Positions 1 through 9,018 of a stretch of DNA of 64,000 nt are shown piece after piece (position 1 is the first letter of the stretch; each line of letters opens with the position of its first letter). This stretch comes from Pseudomonas graminis (lineage in GTDB: Bacteria > Pseudomonadota > Gammaproteobacteria > Pseudomonadales > Pseudomonadaceae). The notes under the pieces were generated by a model that was not told the DNA's origin, searched no databases, and was given only the letters and a program-made list of their open reading frames with translations. Position numbers and translations under genes: made by a program. The stretch is taken from the NCBI RefSeq assembly GCF_004364335.1, contig NZ_SOCR01000015.1, forward strand, positions 62,001 to 126,000, written 5' to 3'.

Positions 1-38
1 CGGAATCGCCTATTGGCGGCCCTGCTGCTGAACACTAA
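1..38 (+). CDS. ftsH: C-terminal tail of an upstream gene, probably ftsH (partial)
   Basis: The first bases read in frame 3 as ESPIGGPAAEH followed by TAA at 36-38. FtsH (membrane ATP-dependent zinc protease) normally precedes folP in Pseudomonas, and a low-complexity Pro/Gly/Ala tail suits its C-terminus. Only eleven codons are present, so the identity rests on gene order rather than on any domain. The stop lies 8 bases before the folP start. Confidence 0.45.
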   Translation, partial: ESPIGGPAAEH

Positions 39-46
39 GGTCTGAC

Positions 47-898
47 ATGACTTCTGCGCTTCACCCGACCCGGTTGCCTTGCGGCAACCGGGTTCTTGAT
101 TTATCCCGCACGCACGTGATGGGAATCCTTAATATCACTCCTGATTCGTTCTCGGACGGCGGCCGTTTCGCGCAGCGAGACCTGGCGCTGCGTCATGCCG
201 AGGCGATGATGCTGGCTGGCGCGACCCTGATCGATGTCGGGGGTGAGTCAACGCGGCCCGGTGCGCGATCTGTTTCCCCTGTTGAAGAGCTGGAGCGCGT
301 GTCGCCTGTCGTCGAGGCGATCAGCGCCGAGCTGGATGTGATCATTTCTGTAGATACCTCGACGCCGGCCGTCATTCGCGAGACTGCACGCCTGGGTGCA
401 GGGCTCATCAACGATGTTCGCTCGCTTCGCCGTGACGGGGCGCTGGACGCCGCTGTGGCGACGGGTTTACCCGTTTGCCTGATGCACATGCGCGGCGAGC
501 CGACGGACATGCAGAATGACCCTCACTACACTGACCTGGTTGGGGAGGTCAGCGCCTTCTTGCGCGAGCGCATGGAGCAGTGCGTCGCGGCAGGTATCCC
601 CGTCGAGAGGATTATCCTTGATCCAGGGTTCGGCTTCGCCAAGACCCTTGAGCATAATCTGAGCCTCTTCAAGCATATGGAAGCGCTCCATGCATTGGGT
701 CGTCCTTTGTTGGTCGGTGTATCCCGCAAGAGCATGATCGGCAAGGTTCTCGACAAGCCTGTTGATCAGCGTTTGCATGGTGCACTGGCGCTTGCCGCCA
801 TGGCGATGGTTAAAGGCGCAAAAATTCTGCGTGTGCACGACGTCCCGGAGACGGTAGACGTGGTGCGTATGATTGCTGCTGTTGAATCAGCAAAATAA
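47..898 (+). CDS. folP: Dihydropteroate synthase
   Basis: A 283-residue cytoplasmic enzyme that condenses p-aminobenzoate with hydroxymethyl-dihydropterin pyrophosphate to give dihydropteroate in folate synthesis; it is the sulfonamide target. Both family signatures are visible: GILNITPDSFSDGG near residue 26 and GGESTRPGARS near residue 65. The C-terminal GVSRKSMIG loop (about residue 224) matches the pterin/phosphate-binding region. Length is normal for the family. The ATG at 47 gives the full N-terminus. It sits between the presumed ftsH tail and glmM, 16 bases apart from the latter, which is the usual ftsH-folP-glmM operon. Confidence 0.97.
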   Translation: MTSALHPTRLPCGNRVLDLSRTHVMGILNITPDSFSDGGRFAQRDLALRHAEAMMLAGATLIDVGGESTRPGARSVSPVEELERVSPVVEAISAELDVIISVDTSTPAVIRETARLGAGLINDVRSLRRDGALDAAVATGLPVCLMHMRGEPTDMQNDPHYTDLVGEVSAFLRERMEQCVAAGIPVERIILDPGFGFAKTLEHNLSLFKHMEALHALGRPLLVGVSRKSMIGKVLDKPVDQRLHGALALAAMAMVKGAKILRVHDVPETVDVVRMIAAVESAK

Positions 899-914
899 GA
901 AATCTGGAGCACCC

Positions 915-2258
915 ATGAGCACTAAAAAATATTTCGGTACCGACGGTATCCGCGGTCGCGTAGGCCAATTCCCGATCACCCCTGATTTCATGTTAAAGCT
1001 GGGATGGGCGGCAGGGATGGCCTTCCGGAAAATGGGCGCATGCCGGATCCTTGTGGGTAAGGACACCCGTATTTCGGGCTACATGTTCGAATCGGCACTC
1101 GAAGCCGGCTTGTCTGCTGCCGGTGCGGACGTGATGCTGCTCGGTCCGATGCCGACGCCTGCGATCGCGTATCTGACTCGTACATTCCATGCCGAAGCGG
1201 GGATCGTGATCAGCGCATCGCATAACCCGCATTACGACAACGGCATCAAATTCTTCTCCGGGCAGGGCACCAAGCTCCCTGACGAGATCGAGCTGATGAT
1301 TGAGGAGCTGCTCGATTCGCCGATGACCGTCGAGGAGTCCGAGAAACTCGGCAAGGTGTCGCGTATCAACGACGCCGCGGGGCGTTACATCGAATTCTGT
1401 AAGAGCAGCGTTCCCACCAGTACTGATTTCGACGGGCTGAAGCTCGTTGTCGATTGCGCTCATGGGGCGACGTACAAGGTAGCGCCGAATGTGTTTCGAG
1501 AGCTTGGCGCCGAGGTCACTGTGCTATCGGCGGCGCCCAATGGGCTCAACATCAATGACAACTGCGGTTCCACCCACATGGGAGCGTTGCAGGCCGCTGT
1601 TGTCGAGCATGGCGCTGATCTGGGCATCGGTTTTGATGGTGACGGCGATCGTGTGCTGATGGTCGACCACACGGGTGCGATCGTCGATGGTGATGAGCTG
1701 CTTTACATCATTGCGCGGGACCTTCAAGAGCGTGGCCAGTTGCAGGGAGGTGTCGTTGGCACCCTGATGAGCAACCTCGGGCTGGAGTTGGCACTTGCTG
1801 ATCTCAACATCCCGTTCGTGCGCGCCAACGTCGGCGACCGATATGTCATCGCTGAGCTCCTGGAGCGCGACTGGCAAGTGGGCGGCGAGAACTCGGGCCA
1901 TGTCGTGTGCTTCCGGCATACCACGACGGGTGATGCGATCATCGCTGCACTGCAGGTACTGCTGTCGATGAAACGTACCGGCCAGAGCCTCGCACAATCG
2001 CTCGAAGGCCTGAAGAAATGCCCTCAGGTATTGATCAATGTGCGCTTTGAGGGGGGAGGCGTTGATCCGGTCAAACACCCCGCGGTTATTGAGGCCTGTG
2101 ATCGCGTGACCGCCGCCATGGGCGGGCGTGGACGTGTGCTTCTGCGCAAGTCCGGTACCGAGCCGCTGGTGAGGGTAATGGTTGAGGGCGAGGACGAAAT
2201 CCTGGTCCGCAGCTATGCCGATGAACTGGCAAAACTGGTTGCGGAAGTTTGCGCCTGA
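915..2258 (+). CDS. glmM: Phosphoglucosamine mutase
   Basis: A 447-residue enzyme that interconverts glucosamine-6-phosphate and glucosamine-1-phosphate on the route to UDP-GlcNAc for peptidoglycan and LPS. The phosphoserine loop GIVISASHNP places the catalytic serine at residue 102. The metal-binding loop DGDGDR and the C-terminal phosphate-binding RKSGTEP are intact. An in-frame start exists upstream at 873, but it overlaps folP. The ATG at 915 follows a TCTGGAG ribosome site and gives the family N-terminus MSTKKYFGTDGIRG, so I use it. It continues the folP operon. Confidence 0.97.
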   Translation: MSTKKYFGTDGIRGRVGQFPITPDFMLKLGWAAGMAFRKMGACRILVGKDTRISGYMFESALEAGLSAAGADVMLLGPMPTPAIAYLTRTFHAEAGIVISASHNPHYDNGIKFFSGQGTKLPDEIELMIEELLDSPMTVEESEKLGKVSRINDAAGRYIEFCKSSVPTSTDFDGLKLVVDCAHGATYKVAPNVFRELGAEVTVLSAAPNGLNINDNCGSTHMGALQAAVVEHGADLGIGFDGDGDRVLMVDHTGAIVDGDELLYIIARDLQERGQLQGGVVGTLMSNLGLELALADLNIPFVRANVGDRYVIAELLERDWQVGGENSGHVVCFRHTTTGDAIIAALQVLLSMKRTGQSLAQSLEGLKKCPQVLINVRFEGGGVDPVKHPAVIEACDRVTAAMGGRGRVLLRKSGTEPLVRVMVEGEDEILVRSYADELAKLVAEVCA

Positions 2259-2324
2259 TTTCGGCTTGCCAGTGTTGAAACTGTTGGGTAACATCTGCGC
2301 CCACTTTGACCGACGAGGTACAGC

Positions 2325-3080
2325 ATGCGTCGCCCTATGGTAGCTGGTAACTGGAAGATGCACGGTACCCGCGCCAGCGTCGCTGAGCTGATCGAGGGTC
2401 TTGCAAATCTCGCCCTCCCGGGTGGCGTAGATGTGGCGGTCTTCCCGCCAAGCCTGCACGTGAGTTTTGTGGTTGATTGCCTGGAAGGGCAGTCGATATC
2501 TGTCGGTGCGCAGAATTGCGCCCATCAGGCAGGGCAGGGTGCGTTGACTGGTGAAGTGTCGTCGACTCAGTTGGCCGATGCAGGTTGCAAGTTTGTGCTT
2601 GTCGGTCACTCGGAACGTCGCCAGATAATGGGCGAGAGCATTGAGGTCCTTAATCGCAAGTTCGAGGCTGCCCAGGCAGTGGGTCTGACGCCGATACTTT
2701 GCATCGGCGAGACTCTTGAGGAGCGAGAGGCCGGCAAGACGCTTGAGGTTGTCGGGCAGCAGCTTGGCAGCATCATCGAAGAGCTCGGCATCGGTGCTTT
2801 CGTAAATGCAGTCATTGCTTATGAGCCAGTCTGGGCCATTGGTACCGGATTGACTGCATCGCCGGACCAGGCCCAGGAAGTGCACGCGGCGATTCGTGCG
2901 CAGCTGAAGAAAGAGAATTCTGAAGTCGCACAAGGTGTGCGTCTTCTATATGGCGGCAGCGTGAAGGCGGCCAATGCGGTCGAACTGTTCGGCATGCCGG
3001 ATATCGATGGAGGCCTCATTGGTGGTGCCTCCCTGAATGCAGATGAGTTCGGTGCGATCATTCGCGCCGCGGGAAACTGA
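2325..3080 (+). CDS. tpiA: Triosephosphate isomerase
   Basis: A 251-residue glycolytic and gluconeogenic enzyme that interconverts dihydroxyacetone phosphate and glyceraldehyde-3-phosphate. The active-site residues are visible: Asn9 and Lys11 in GNWKMHG, His95 in VGHSERR, and Glu167 in YEPVWAIGTG. The phosphate-binding LLYGGSV follows near the C-terminus. Length is typical. It starts 66 bases after glmM and ends 4 bases before secG, so it is probably cotranscribed with secG. Confidence 0.98.
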   Translation: MRRPMVAGNWKMHGTRASVAELIEGLANLALPGGVDVAVFPPSLHVSFVVDCLEGQSISVGAQNCAHQAGQGALTGEVSSTQLADAGCKFVLVGHSERRQIMGESIEVLNRKFEAAQAVGLTPILCIGETLEEREAGKTLEVVGQQLGSIIEELGIGAFVNAVIAYEPVWAIGTGLTASPDQAQEVHAAIRAQLKKENSEVAQGVRLLYGGSVKAANAVELFGMPDIDGGLIGGASLNADEFGAIIRAAGN

Positions 3081-3084
3081 AAAA

Positions 3085-3468
3085 ATGCTGGAAACAGTCG
3101 TAGTCGTTCTTCATCTGCTGGGTGCTCTGGGCGTTGTTGCTCTGGTTTTGCTGCAGCAGGGTAAAGGTGCCGACGCAGGCGCGTCATTTGGAGCAGGTGC
3201 ATCAAATACTGTGTTCGGTGGGCAAGGTTCCTCTACCTTTCTCAGTAAACTTACTGCTATACTTGCCGCCTGTTTCTTCATGACTAGCTTAGGGTTAGGT
3301 TACTTTGCTAAAGAGAAAGCTCACCAGCTGACTCAAGTAGGTTTGCCAAATCCGGCGGTACTGGAAGTGAAGCAAAAGCCGGCAGCAGATGATGTTCCGG
3401 TTCTGGAAGGGCAACAGAAACCAGCTGCAGTACCTGCTGATGTTCCTGCAACTCCAGAGCAAAAGTAA
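3085..3468 (+). CDS. secG: Preprotein translocase subunit SecG
   Basis: A 127-residue inner-membrane protein that assists SecYE in protein export. Two hydrophobic segments flank the conserved cytoplasmic loop: VVVVLHLLGALGVVALVLLQ with QGKGAD directly after, then FLSKLTAILAACFFMTSLGLG. The C-terminal tail is long, charged and Pro/Ala-rich, with a near repeat of KPAA..DVPVLEGQQKPAA, as in other Pseudomonas SecG. The ATG at 3085, four bases after tpiA, is preferred over an in-frame start inside tpiA because it gives the family N-terminus MLETVVVVLH. Confidence 0.95.
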   Translation: MLETVVVVLHLLGALGVVALVLLQQGKGADAGASFGAGASNTVFGGQGSSTFLSKLTAILAACFFMTSLGLGYFAKEKAHQLTQVGLPNPAVLEVKQKPAADDVPVLEGQQKPAAVPADVPATPEQK

Positions 3469-3512
3469 CACCGGATTCGCAGCTGTTTTTGGGGCTGCAA
3501 AAGAGTTGTAAT

Positions 3513-3598
3513 GCCGAGGTGGTGGAATTGGTAGACACGCAACCTTGAGGTGGTTGTGCCCATAGGGTGTAGGGGTTCGAGTCCCCTTCTCGGTACCA
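3513..3598 (+). tRNA. tRNA-Leu (anticodon GAG)
   Basis: An 86-nt cloverleaf with encoded CCA. The acceptor GCCGAGG pairs with the 3' strand before ACCA. The anticodon stem CAACC/GGTTG encloses the loop TTGAGGT, giving anticodon GAG, which reads CUC and CUU. A long variable arm and the T loop TTCGAGT mark a class II leucine tRNA. It lies just downstream of secG, its usual place in Pseudomonas. Confidence 0.97.
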
Positions 3599-3602
3599 AT
3601 TA

Positions 3603-3634
3603 ACAAGAAAGCCCGCAGTAGCGGGCTTTCTTGT
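3603..3634 (+). terminator. Perfect 14-bp hairpin after tRNA-Leu
   Basis: ACAAGAAAGCCCGC and its exact complement flank the tetraloop AGTA. The arms begin with A-rich and end with T-rich sequence, so the hairpin can act as an intrinsic terminator for the secG/tRNA-Leu transcript. Confidence 0.8.
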
Positions 3635-3650
3635 AGGTGGATGTGTCGGA

Positions 3651-3679
3651 TTGACCCAAATTTGGATCGGTCGTATACT
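3651..3679 (+). promoter_or_regulatory. Sigma-70 promoter for tRNA-fMet
   Basis: A near-consensus -35 TTGACC (3651-3656), a 17-base spacer and a -10 TATACT (3674-3679) lie just upstream of the tRNA at 3696. The expected transcription start is about ten bases before the mature 5' end. Confidence 0.8.
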
Positions 3680-3695
3680 TCCGCCCCAGCTTTGT

Positions 3696-3772
<77 letters not shown>

Positions 3773-3782
3773 GTTTTAGCGG

Positions 3783-3805
3783 AGCCCCTTTTCAGGGGCT
3801 TTTTG
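3783..3805 (+). terminator. Intrinsic terminator after tRNA-fMet
   Basis: The stem AGCCCCT/AGGGGCT with loop TTTC is followed by a T run. It separates the tRNA from rimP, although readthrough into the nus operon is common in related bacteria. Confidence 0.8.
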
Positions 3806-3899
3806 TTAGCTGGACACTTTATGACGCCGCTTTTCGCAGGCGTTTTCATGATTGGGCTTTTGCCCATTTTTTATTTGCAGCATGCACGAGGGGGTTCAG

Positions 3900-4358
3900 G
3901 TGTCGAGCAAGCTAGAAGAGTTGCAGGCCTTGTTGGCCCCGGTGGTCGTGGCCCTAGGCTATGAATGCTGGGGTATCGAGTATTCGTCTCAAGGGCGGCA
4001 CTCGATGTTGCGCGTCTATATCGATAAAGAAGGCGGCGTGTTGGTGGACGATTGCGCGATCGTCAGCCGTCAGATCAGCGGTATTCTGGATGTGGAAGAT
4101 CCGATCAGCTCCGAATACACGCTCGAAGTTTCCTCTCCAGGCATGGAACGCCCACTGTTTACCATTGAGCAGTTTGCGGAATTTGCCGGGGCACAAGTGA
4201 AGATAAAGCTGCGTTCTCCGTTTGAAGGTAGACGCAACTTTCAGGGCCTTCTCCGCGGGGTGGAGGAGCAGGACGTCGTGGTCCAGGTTGAAGATCACGA
4301 GTTTCTGTTGCCGATCGATCTGATCGACAAAGCCAACATTATTCCCACGTTTGACTAA
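3900..4358 (+). CDS. rimP: Ribosome maturation factor RimP
   Basis: A 152-residue cytoplasmic factor needed for late 30S subunit maturation. The protein shows the family blocks LLAPVVVALGYECWGIEY, LRVYIDKEGG and the conserved EVSSPGMERPLF core, and ends in the SH3-like barrel LLPIDLIDKANIIP. I choose the GTG at 3900: a strong GAGGGGG site lies just upstream and the length equals known Pseudomonas RimP. In-frame ATGs at 3882 and 3852 would add 6 or 16 unsupported residues. It opens the rimP-nusA-infB operon. Confidence 0.94.
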   Translation: MSSKLEELQALLAPVVVALGYECWGIEYSSQGRHSMLRVYIDKEGGVLVDDCAIVSRQISGILDVEDPISSEYTLEVSSPGMERPLFTIEQFAEFAGAQVKIKLRSPFEGRRNFQGLLRGVEEQDVVVQVEDHEFLLPIDLIDKANIIPTFD

Positions 4359-4417
4359 GACGTGCCAGATACAGCGGATCCCGCGGATCCAATGGCTTGC
4401 GAAAGGCGAGGCGTACG

Positions 4418-5899
4418 ATGAGCAAAGAAGTACTGCTGGTTGTTGAGTCGGTATCCAATGAAAAAGGCGTACCGGCCGATGTAATTTTTGAAGCGCTCGA
4501 AATAGCACTGGCCACGGCCACCAAAAAGCGTTTTGAAGACGAAGTAGACCTGCGTGTCGAGATCAATCGTCAAACAGGTGCCTACGAGACTTTCCGTCGT
4601 TGGACCGTCGTCGAAGAAGACGATCTCGACGACCCGGCGATCGAGACATGGCCGAGCAAGGTTGCCCTGACGCACCCGGGTGCCAACGTTGGCGACGTAG
4701 TAGAAGAAAAGATTGATTCCATCGAGTTCGGCCGCATCGCTGCGCAGACTGCCAAGCAAGTCATTGTGCAGAAAGTTCGCGAAGCCGAGCGAGCTCAAGT
4801 CGTGGGCGCCTACCGTGAGCGTCTGGGCGAAATCATTTCCGGCACTGTTAAAAAAGTTACGCGTGACAATGTCATCGTCGACCTTGGCAACAATGCCGAA
4901 GCTCTGCTGGCGCGTGAAGACATCATTTCGCGGGAGACTTTCCGCGTGGGTGTCCGCGTTCGTGCACTGCTCAAAGAGATCCGCACCGAAAACCGTGGCC
5001 CTCAGCTGATCCTGTCGCGTACCGCGCCGGAAATGCTGATCGAGCTGTTCCGGATTGAAGTTCCGGAAATCGCCGAAGGACTCATCGAGGTGATGGCTGC
5101 CTCTCGTGATCCTGGTTCGCGTGCAAAGATCGCAGTTCGCTCCAAGGACAAACGCATTGACCCGCAAGGGGCGTGCATCGGCATGCGTGGTTCGCGCGTG
5201 CAGGCTGTTTCCGGCGAGTTGGGCGGCGAGCGTGTGGATATCGTGCTTTGGGACGATAACCCGGCGCAGTTCGTCATCAATGCCATGTCGCCTGCCGAAG
5301 TGGCAGCGATCATCGTTGATGAAGATGCCCACGCCATGGACATCGCTGTAGGCGCAGACAACCTCGCCCAGGCGATTGGCCGCGGTGGCCAGAACGTGCG
5401 GTTGGCCAGTCAGTTGACTGGCTGGACCCTTAACGTGATGACCGAATCGGACATCCAGGCCAAGCAGCAAGCGGAAACCGGTGACATCCTGCGCAACTTT
5501 ATCGACGAGCTGGAAGTCGATGAGGATCTCGCTCAGGTTCTGGTAGACGAAGGCTTCACCAGCCTGGAAGAGATTGCCTACGTACCGTTGGAAGAAATGC
5601 TCAACATCGACGGCTTTGACGAAGACACCGTCAACGAGCTTCGCGCTCGTGCCAAGGATCGTTTGTTGACTAAAGCCATCGCTACTGAGGAAAAGCTGGC
5701 AGACGCCCATCCGGCCGAAGACCTGCTCTCGCTTGAGGGTATGGACAAGGATTTGGCGATGGAACTGGCGGTGCGCGGCGTAATTACCCGCGAAGACCTG
5801 GCCGAGCAGTCTATTGACGATCTGCTCGACATCGACGGCATTGACGATGATCGTGCCGGCAAGTTGATCATGGCCGCCCGAGCCCATTGGTTCGAGTAA
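4418..5899 (+). CDS. nusA: Transcription termination/antitermination factor NusA
   Basis: A 493-residue RNA polymerase-binding protein acting in pausing, termination and antitermination. In order: N-terminal polymerase-binding domain (MSKEVLLVVESVSNEKG...), S1 domain around residues 135-200 (GTVKKVTRDNVIVDLG), two KH domains (DPQGACIGMRGSRVQAV; AIGRGGQNVRLASQLTGW), and two acidic C-terminal repeats (residues about 360-490) as in gamma-proteobacteria. Length matches Pseudomonas NusA. The ATG at 4418 follows AGGCGAGG and is preferred to the in-frame start at 4397. Confidence 0.97.
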   Translation: MSKEVLLVVESVSNEKGVPADVIFEALEIALATATKKRFEDEVDLRVEINRQTGAYETFRRWTVVEEDDLDDPAIETWPSKVALTHPGANVGDVVEEKIDSIEFGRIAAQTAKQVIVQKVREAERAQVVGAYRERLGEIISGTVKKVTRDNVIVDLGNNAEALLAREDIISRETFRVGVRVRALLKEIRTENRGPQLILSRTAPEMLIELFRIEVPEIAEGLIEVMAASRDPGSRAKIAVRSKDKRIDPQGACIGMRGSRVQAVSGELGGERVDIVLWDDNPAQFVINAMSPAEVAAIIVDEDAHAMDIAVGADNLAQAIGRGGQNVRLASQLTGWTLNVMTESDIQAKQQAETGDILRNFIDELEVDEDLAQVLVDEGFTSLEEIAYVPLEEMLNIDGFDEDTVNELRARAKDRLLTKAIATEEKLADAHPAEDLLSLEGMDKDLAMELAVRGVITREDLAEQSIDDLLDIDGIDDDRAGKLIMAARAHWFE

Positions 5900-5926
5900 G
5901 TAGATGCGGCCTGAGGAGAGAAGTGC

Positions 5927-8452
5927 ATGACGCAAGTCACGGTGAAAGAACTGGCCAAGACGGTCGACACACCGGTAGAGCGCCTGTTACAGCAGATGCG
6001 TGAGGCAGGTTTGCCGCACAACGCCGCCGAACAAGTTGTGACCGATATCGAAAAACAAGCCCTGTTGACCCACCTGAAAAGCGGTCACAAGGCCAAGGTG
6101 GAAGAGCCGCGCAAGATTACCTTGCAGCGCAAGACCACCAGTACCCTTCGCGTTGCTGGCAGCAAAAGCATCAGCGTTGAAGTACGCAAGAAGAAAGTTT
6201 TTGTTCAGCGCAGCCCGGAAGAAATCGAAGCCGAACGCAAGCGCGAGCTGGACGAACGTCGTGCGGTAGAAAATGCCGCTCGTCAAAAGGCTGAAGAAGA
6301 ATCCCGTCAGCGTGCCGAAGAAGAAGCGCGCCGTCAGCCTTCGTCGGGTGCACCGGTTGCCGAGGCTGTTGCAGCGCCGGCACCGGCACCGCAAGCTGTC
6401 GAACCAGCCCGGGAAACTCCGGCTGCGGCACCTGCGCCTGTTGCCGATCGCAAGAAAGACGAACAGCGTCGCCCTGACAAACCACGCAACGACGACAACA
6501 ATCGTCGCAGCGGCGGCGGTGGTGACGGCGATCGCAAGAACGCTCCGCACCGTGCATCGGTCAAGGAAAAGGCGCCAACGCCACGCGTTGCGCCTCGTAC
6601 TACCGACGAAGAAAGCGATGGCTTCCGTCGCGGCGGTCGCGGCAAGGCCAAGCTGAAGAAGCGCAACGCGCACGGTTTCCAGAGCCCTACCGGCCCTGTC
6701 GTTCGTGAAGTGAAAATTGGCGAGACCATCAGCGTGGGCGATCTCGCTCAACAGATGTCGGTCAAAGCTGCCGAGATCATCAAGTTCATGTTCAAGCTGG
6801 GTACTCCAGCCACCATCAACCAGGTTCTGGATCAGGAAACTGCCCAACTGGTCGCTGAAGAACTGGGCCACAAAGTGACCCTGGTCAGCGATACCGCGCT
6901 GGAAGATTCCCTGGCCGAGTCCCTGAAGTTCGAAGGTGAGACGTTCTCCCGTGCGCCGGTTGTAACGGTCATGGGTCACGTTGACCACGGTAAGACCTCG
7001 CTGCTCGATTACATCCGTCGCGCCAAGGTTGCTGCTGGCGAAGCCGGTGGTATCACCCAGCACATCGGTGCGTACCACGTGGAAACCGAGCGTGGCATGG
7101 TGACGTTCCTCGATACCCCGGGTCACGCTGCGTTTACCGCAATGCGTGCTCGTGGTGCCAAGGCAACCGACATCGTGATTCTGGTTGTCGCTGCCGACGA
7201 CGGCGTCATGCCGCAGACCATCGAAGCCGTGCAACACGCCAAGGCTGCTGGTGTTCCGCTGGTTGTTGCCGTGAACAAGATCGACAAGCCGGGCGCTGAC
7301 CTGGACCGTATCCGCAGTGAACTGTCCGTTCACGGCGTAACGTCCGAAGAGTGGGGCGGTGAGACTCCTTTCGTCTCTGTCTCCGCGAAGATGGGTACTG
7401 GCGTTGACGAGCTGCTTGAGGCCGTTCTGCTGCAGGCCGAAGTTCTGGAATTGATGGCGACGCCGTCAGCTCCGGGTCGTGGTGTTGTAGTTGAATCGCG
7501 TCTGGACAAGGGCCGTGGCCCGGTTGCGACTGTTCTGGTTCAGGACGGTACATTGCGTCAAGGCGACATGGTTCTGGTTGGCTCCAACTACGGTCGCGTT
7601 CGGGCAATGCTCGACGAGAACGGCAAGCCAATCAAAGAAGCCGGTCCGTCGATCCCTGTCGAGATTCTCGGCCTGGACGGTACGCCAGACGCTGGCGACG
7701 AGATGAGCGTTGTTGCCGACGAGAAGAAAGCCCGTGAAGTGGCTCTGTTCCGTCAAGGCAAGTTCCGCGAAGTCAAGCTGGCCCGCGCTCACGCCGGCAA
7801 GCTGGAAAACATCTTCGAGAACATGGGTCAGGAAGAGAAGAAGACACTCAACATCGTCCTCAAATCCGATGTCCGTGGTTCTCTGGAAGCGTTGCAGGGT
7901 GCATTGAATGGCCTGGGTAACGACGAAGTGCAAGTGCGCGTCGTGGGCGGCGGTGTCGGTGGTATCACCGAAAGCGACGCCAACCTGGCACTGGCCTCCA
8001 ACGCTGTACTGTTCGGTTTCAACGTGCGTGCTGATGCTGGCGCGCGCAAGATCGTCGAGCAGGAAGGTCTGGATATGCGTTACTACAACGTCATCTACGA
8101 CATCATCGAAGACGTCAAGAAGGCCCTCACCGGCATGCTTGGCAGCGACGTTCGGGAGAACATCCTGGGTATCGCTGAAGTCCGCGACGTGTTCCGCTCG
8201 CCGAAATTCGGCGCGATCGCAGGTTGCATGGTCATCGAAGGCGTTGTCTTCCGTAACCGTCCAATCCGTGTACTGCGTGAAGACATCGTCATCTTCGAAG
8301 GCGAGCTGGAATCCCTGCGTCGCTTCAAGGATGACGCTTCCGAAGTACGTGCCGGCATGGAATGCGGTATTGGCGTCAAGAGCTACAACGACGTCAAGGT
8401 CGGTGACAAGATCGAAGTCTTCGAGAAGGTCCAAGTGGCTCGCAGCCTCTAA
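5927..8452 (+). CDS. infB: Translation initiation factor IF-2
   Basis: An 841-residue GTPase that places initiator tRNA on the 30S subunit. An IF2-N module is followed by a highly charged, Ala/Pro/Arg-rich linker (residues about 100-240, including a Gly-rich patch). The G domain starts near residue 349 with GHVDHGKTS, then DTPGHAAF and NKIDKPGA. Domains II to IV continue to the C-terminus. The start follows a GAGGAGAG ribosome site 27 bases after nusA. Its substrate tRNA-fMet is encoded just upstream of the same operon. Confidence 0.98.
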   Translation: MTQVTVKELAKTVDTPVERLLQQMREAGLPHNAAEQVVTDIEKQALLTHLKSGHKAKVEEPRKITLQRKTTSTLRVAGSKSISVEVRKKKVFVQRSPEEIEAERKRELDERRAVENAARQKAEEESRQRAEEEARRQPSSGAPVAEAVAAPAPAPQAVEPARETPAAAPAPVADRKKDEQRRPDKPRNDDNNRRSGGGGDGDRKNAPHRASVKEKAPTPRVAPRTTDEESDGFRRGGRGKAKLKKRNAHGFQSPTGPVVREVKIGETISVGDLAQQMSVKAAEIIKFMFKLGTPATINQVLDQETAQLVAEELGHKVTLVSDTALEDSLAESLKFEGETFSRAPVVTVMGHVDHGKTSLLDYIRRAKVAAGEAGGITQHIGAYHVETERGMVTFLDTPGHAAFTAMRARGAKATDIVILVVAADDGVMPQTIEAVQHAKAAGVPLVVAVNKIDKPGADLDRIRSELSVHGVTSEEWGGETPFVSVSAKMGTGVDELLEAVLLQAEVLELMATPSAPGRGVVVESRLDKGRGPVATVLVQDGTLRQGDMVLVGSNYGRVRAMLDENGKPIKEAGPSIPVEILGLDGTPDAGDEMSVVADEKKAREVALFRQGKFREVKLARAHAGKLENIFENMGQEEKKTLNIVLKSDVRGSLEALQGALNGLGNDEVQVRVVGGGVGGITESDANLALASNAVLFGFNVRADAGARKIVEQEGLDMRYYNVIYDIIEDVKKALTGMLGSDVRENILGIAEVRDVFRSPKFGAIAGCMVIEGVVFRNRPIRVLREDIVIFEGELESLRRFKDDASEVRAGMECGIGVKSYNDVKVGDKIEVFEKVQVARSL

Positions 8453-8522
8453 ATCGCGAGCTTCAGGAGTCATGGCTTGCGCCGCATGAAAATGCCAGGT
8501 GTCGGTCATGGACTCTAAACGC

Positions 8523-8556
8523 AACGCCCGGTCCGGCTCTCGCCAGGCCGGGCGTT
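8523..8556 (+). promoter_or_regulatory. GC-rich hairpin between infB and rbfA
   Basis: AACGCCCGG (8523-8531) and CCGGGCGTT (8548-8556) form a perfect 9-bp stem in the 161-base infB-rbfA gap. No T run follows, so it is more likely an RNA-processing or attenuating structure than a full terminator. Confidence 0.45.
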
Positions 8557-8613
8557 TGCCGCTTTCAGACCACATGGCTTTTGCCATGGGTCAGCAGTGA
8601 CAGGTAACAAGAC

Positions 8614-9015
8614 ATGGCAAAAGAATACAGCCGTACCCAACGTATCGGCGATCAGATGCAGCGTGAGCTGGCACAGTTGATCCGTCGTGAAATCAAAGAC
8701 CCCCGCGTGGGGCTGGTGACCATCACCGCCGTCGATGTCAGCCGTGACGTCGGCCACGCGAAAATCTTCATGACCGTGATGGGCCAGGACAGCGCCGAAG
8801 AAATCGCGCAGTCAATCAAAGTGCTCAACGCTGCTGCAGGCTTCCTGCGGATGCAGCTGGCGCGTGAGATGAAGCTGCGCAGCGTCCCGCAACTGCATTT
8901 CCATTACGACGAAAGCGTTGCCCGTGGCGCGCATTTGTCGGCATTGATCGAGCGTGCAGTGGCTGAAGATGGTCAGCACCAAACGGCACCCAAGCAAGAC
9001 GGTTCGGAGGAATAA
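8614..9015 (+). CDS. rbfA: Ribosome-binding factor A
   Basis: A 133-residue KH-like protein that binds the 30S subunit and helps mature the 5' end of 16S rRNA. Family blocks are visible: RTQRIGDQMQRELAQLI, EIKDPRVGLVTITAVDVSRD, and FLRMQLAREMKLRSVPQLHF. The acidic/Lys tail is normal. It ends 3 bases before truB, with the truB ribosome site inside its last codons, so the two are translationally close. Confidence 0.97.
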   Translation: MAKEYSRTQRIGDQMQRELAQLIRREIKDPRVGLVTITAVDVSRDVGHAKIFMTVMGQDSAEEIAQSIKVLNAAAGFLRMQLAREMKLRSVPQLHFHYDESVARGAHLSALIERAVAEDGQHQTAPKQDGSEE

Positions 9016-9018
9016 GGC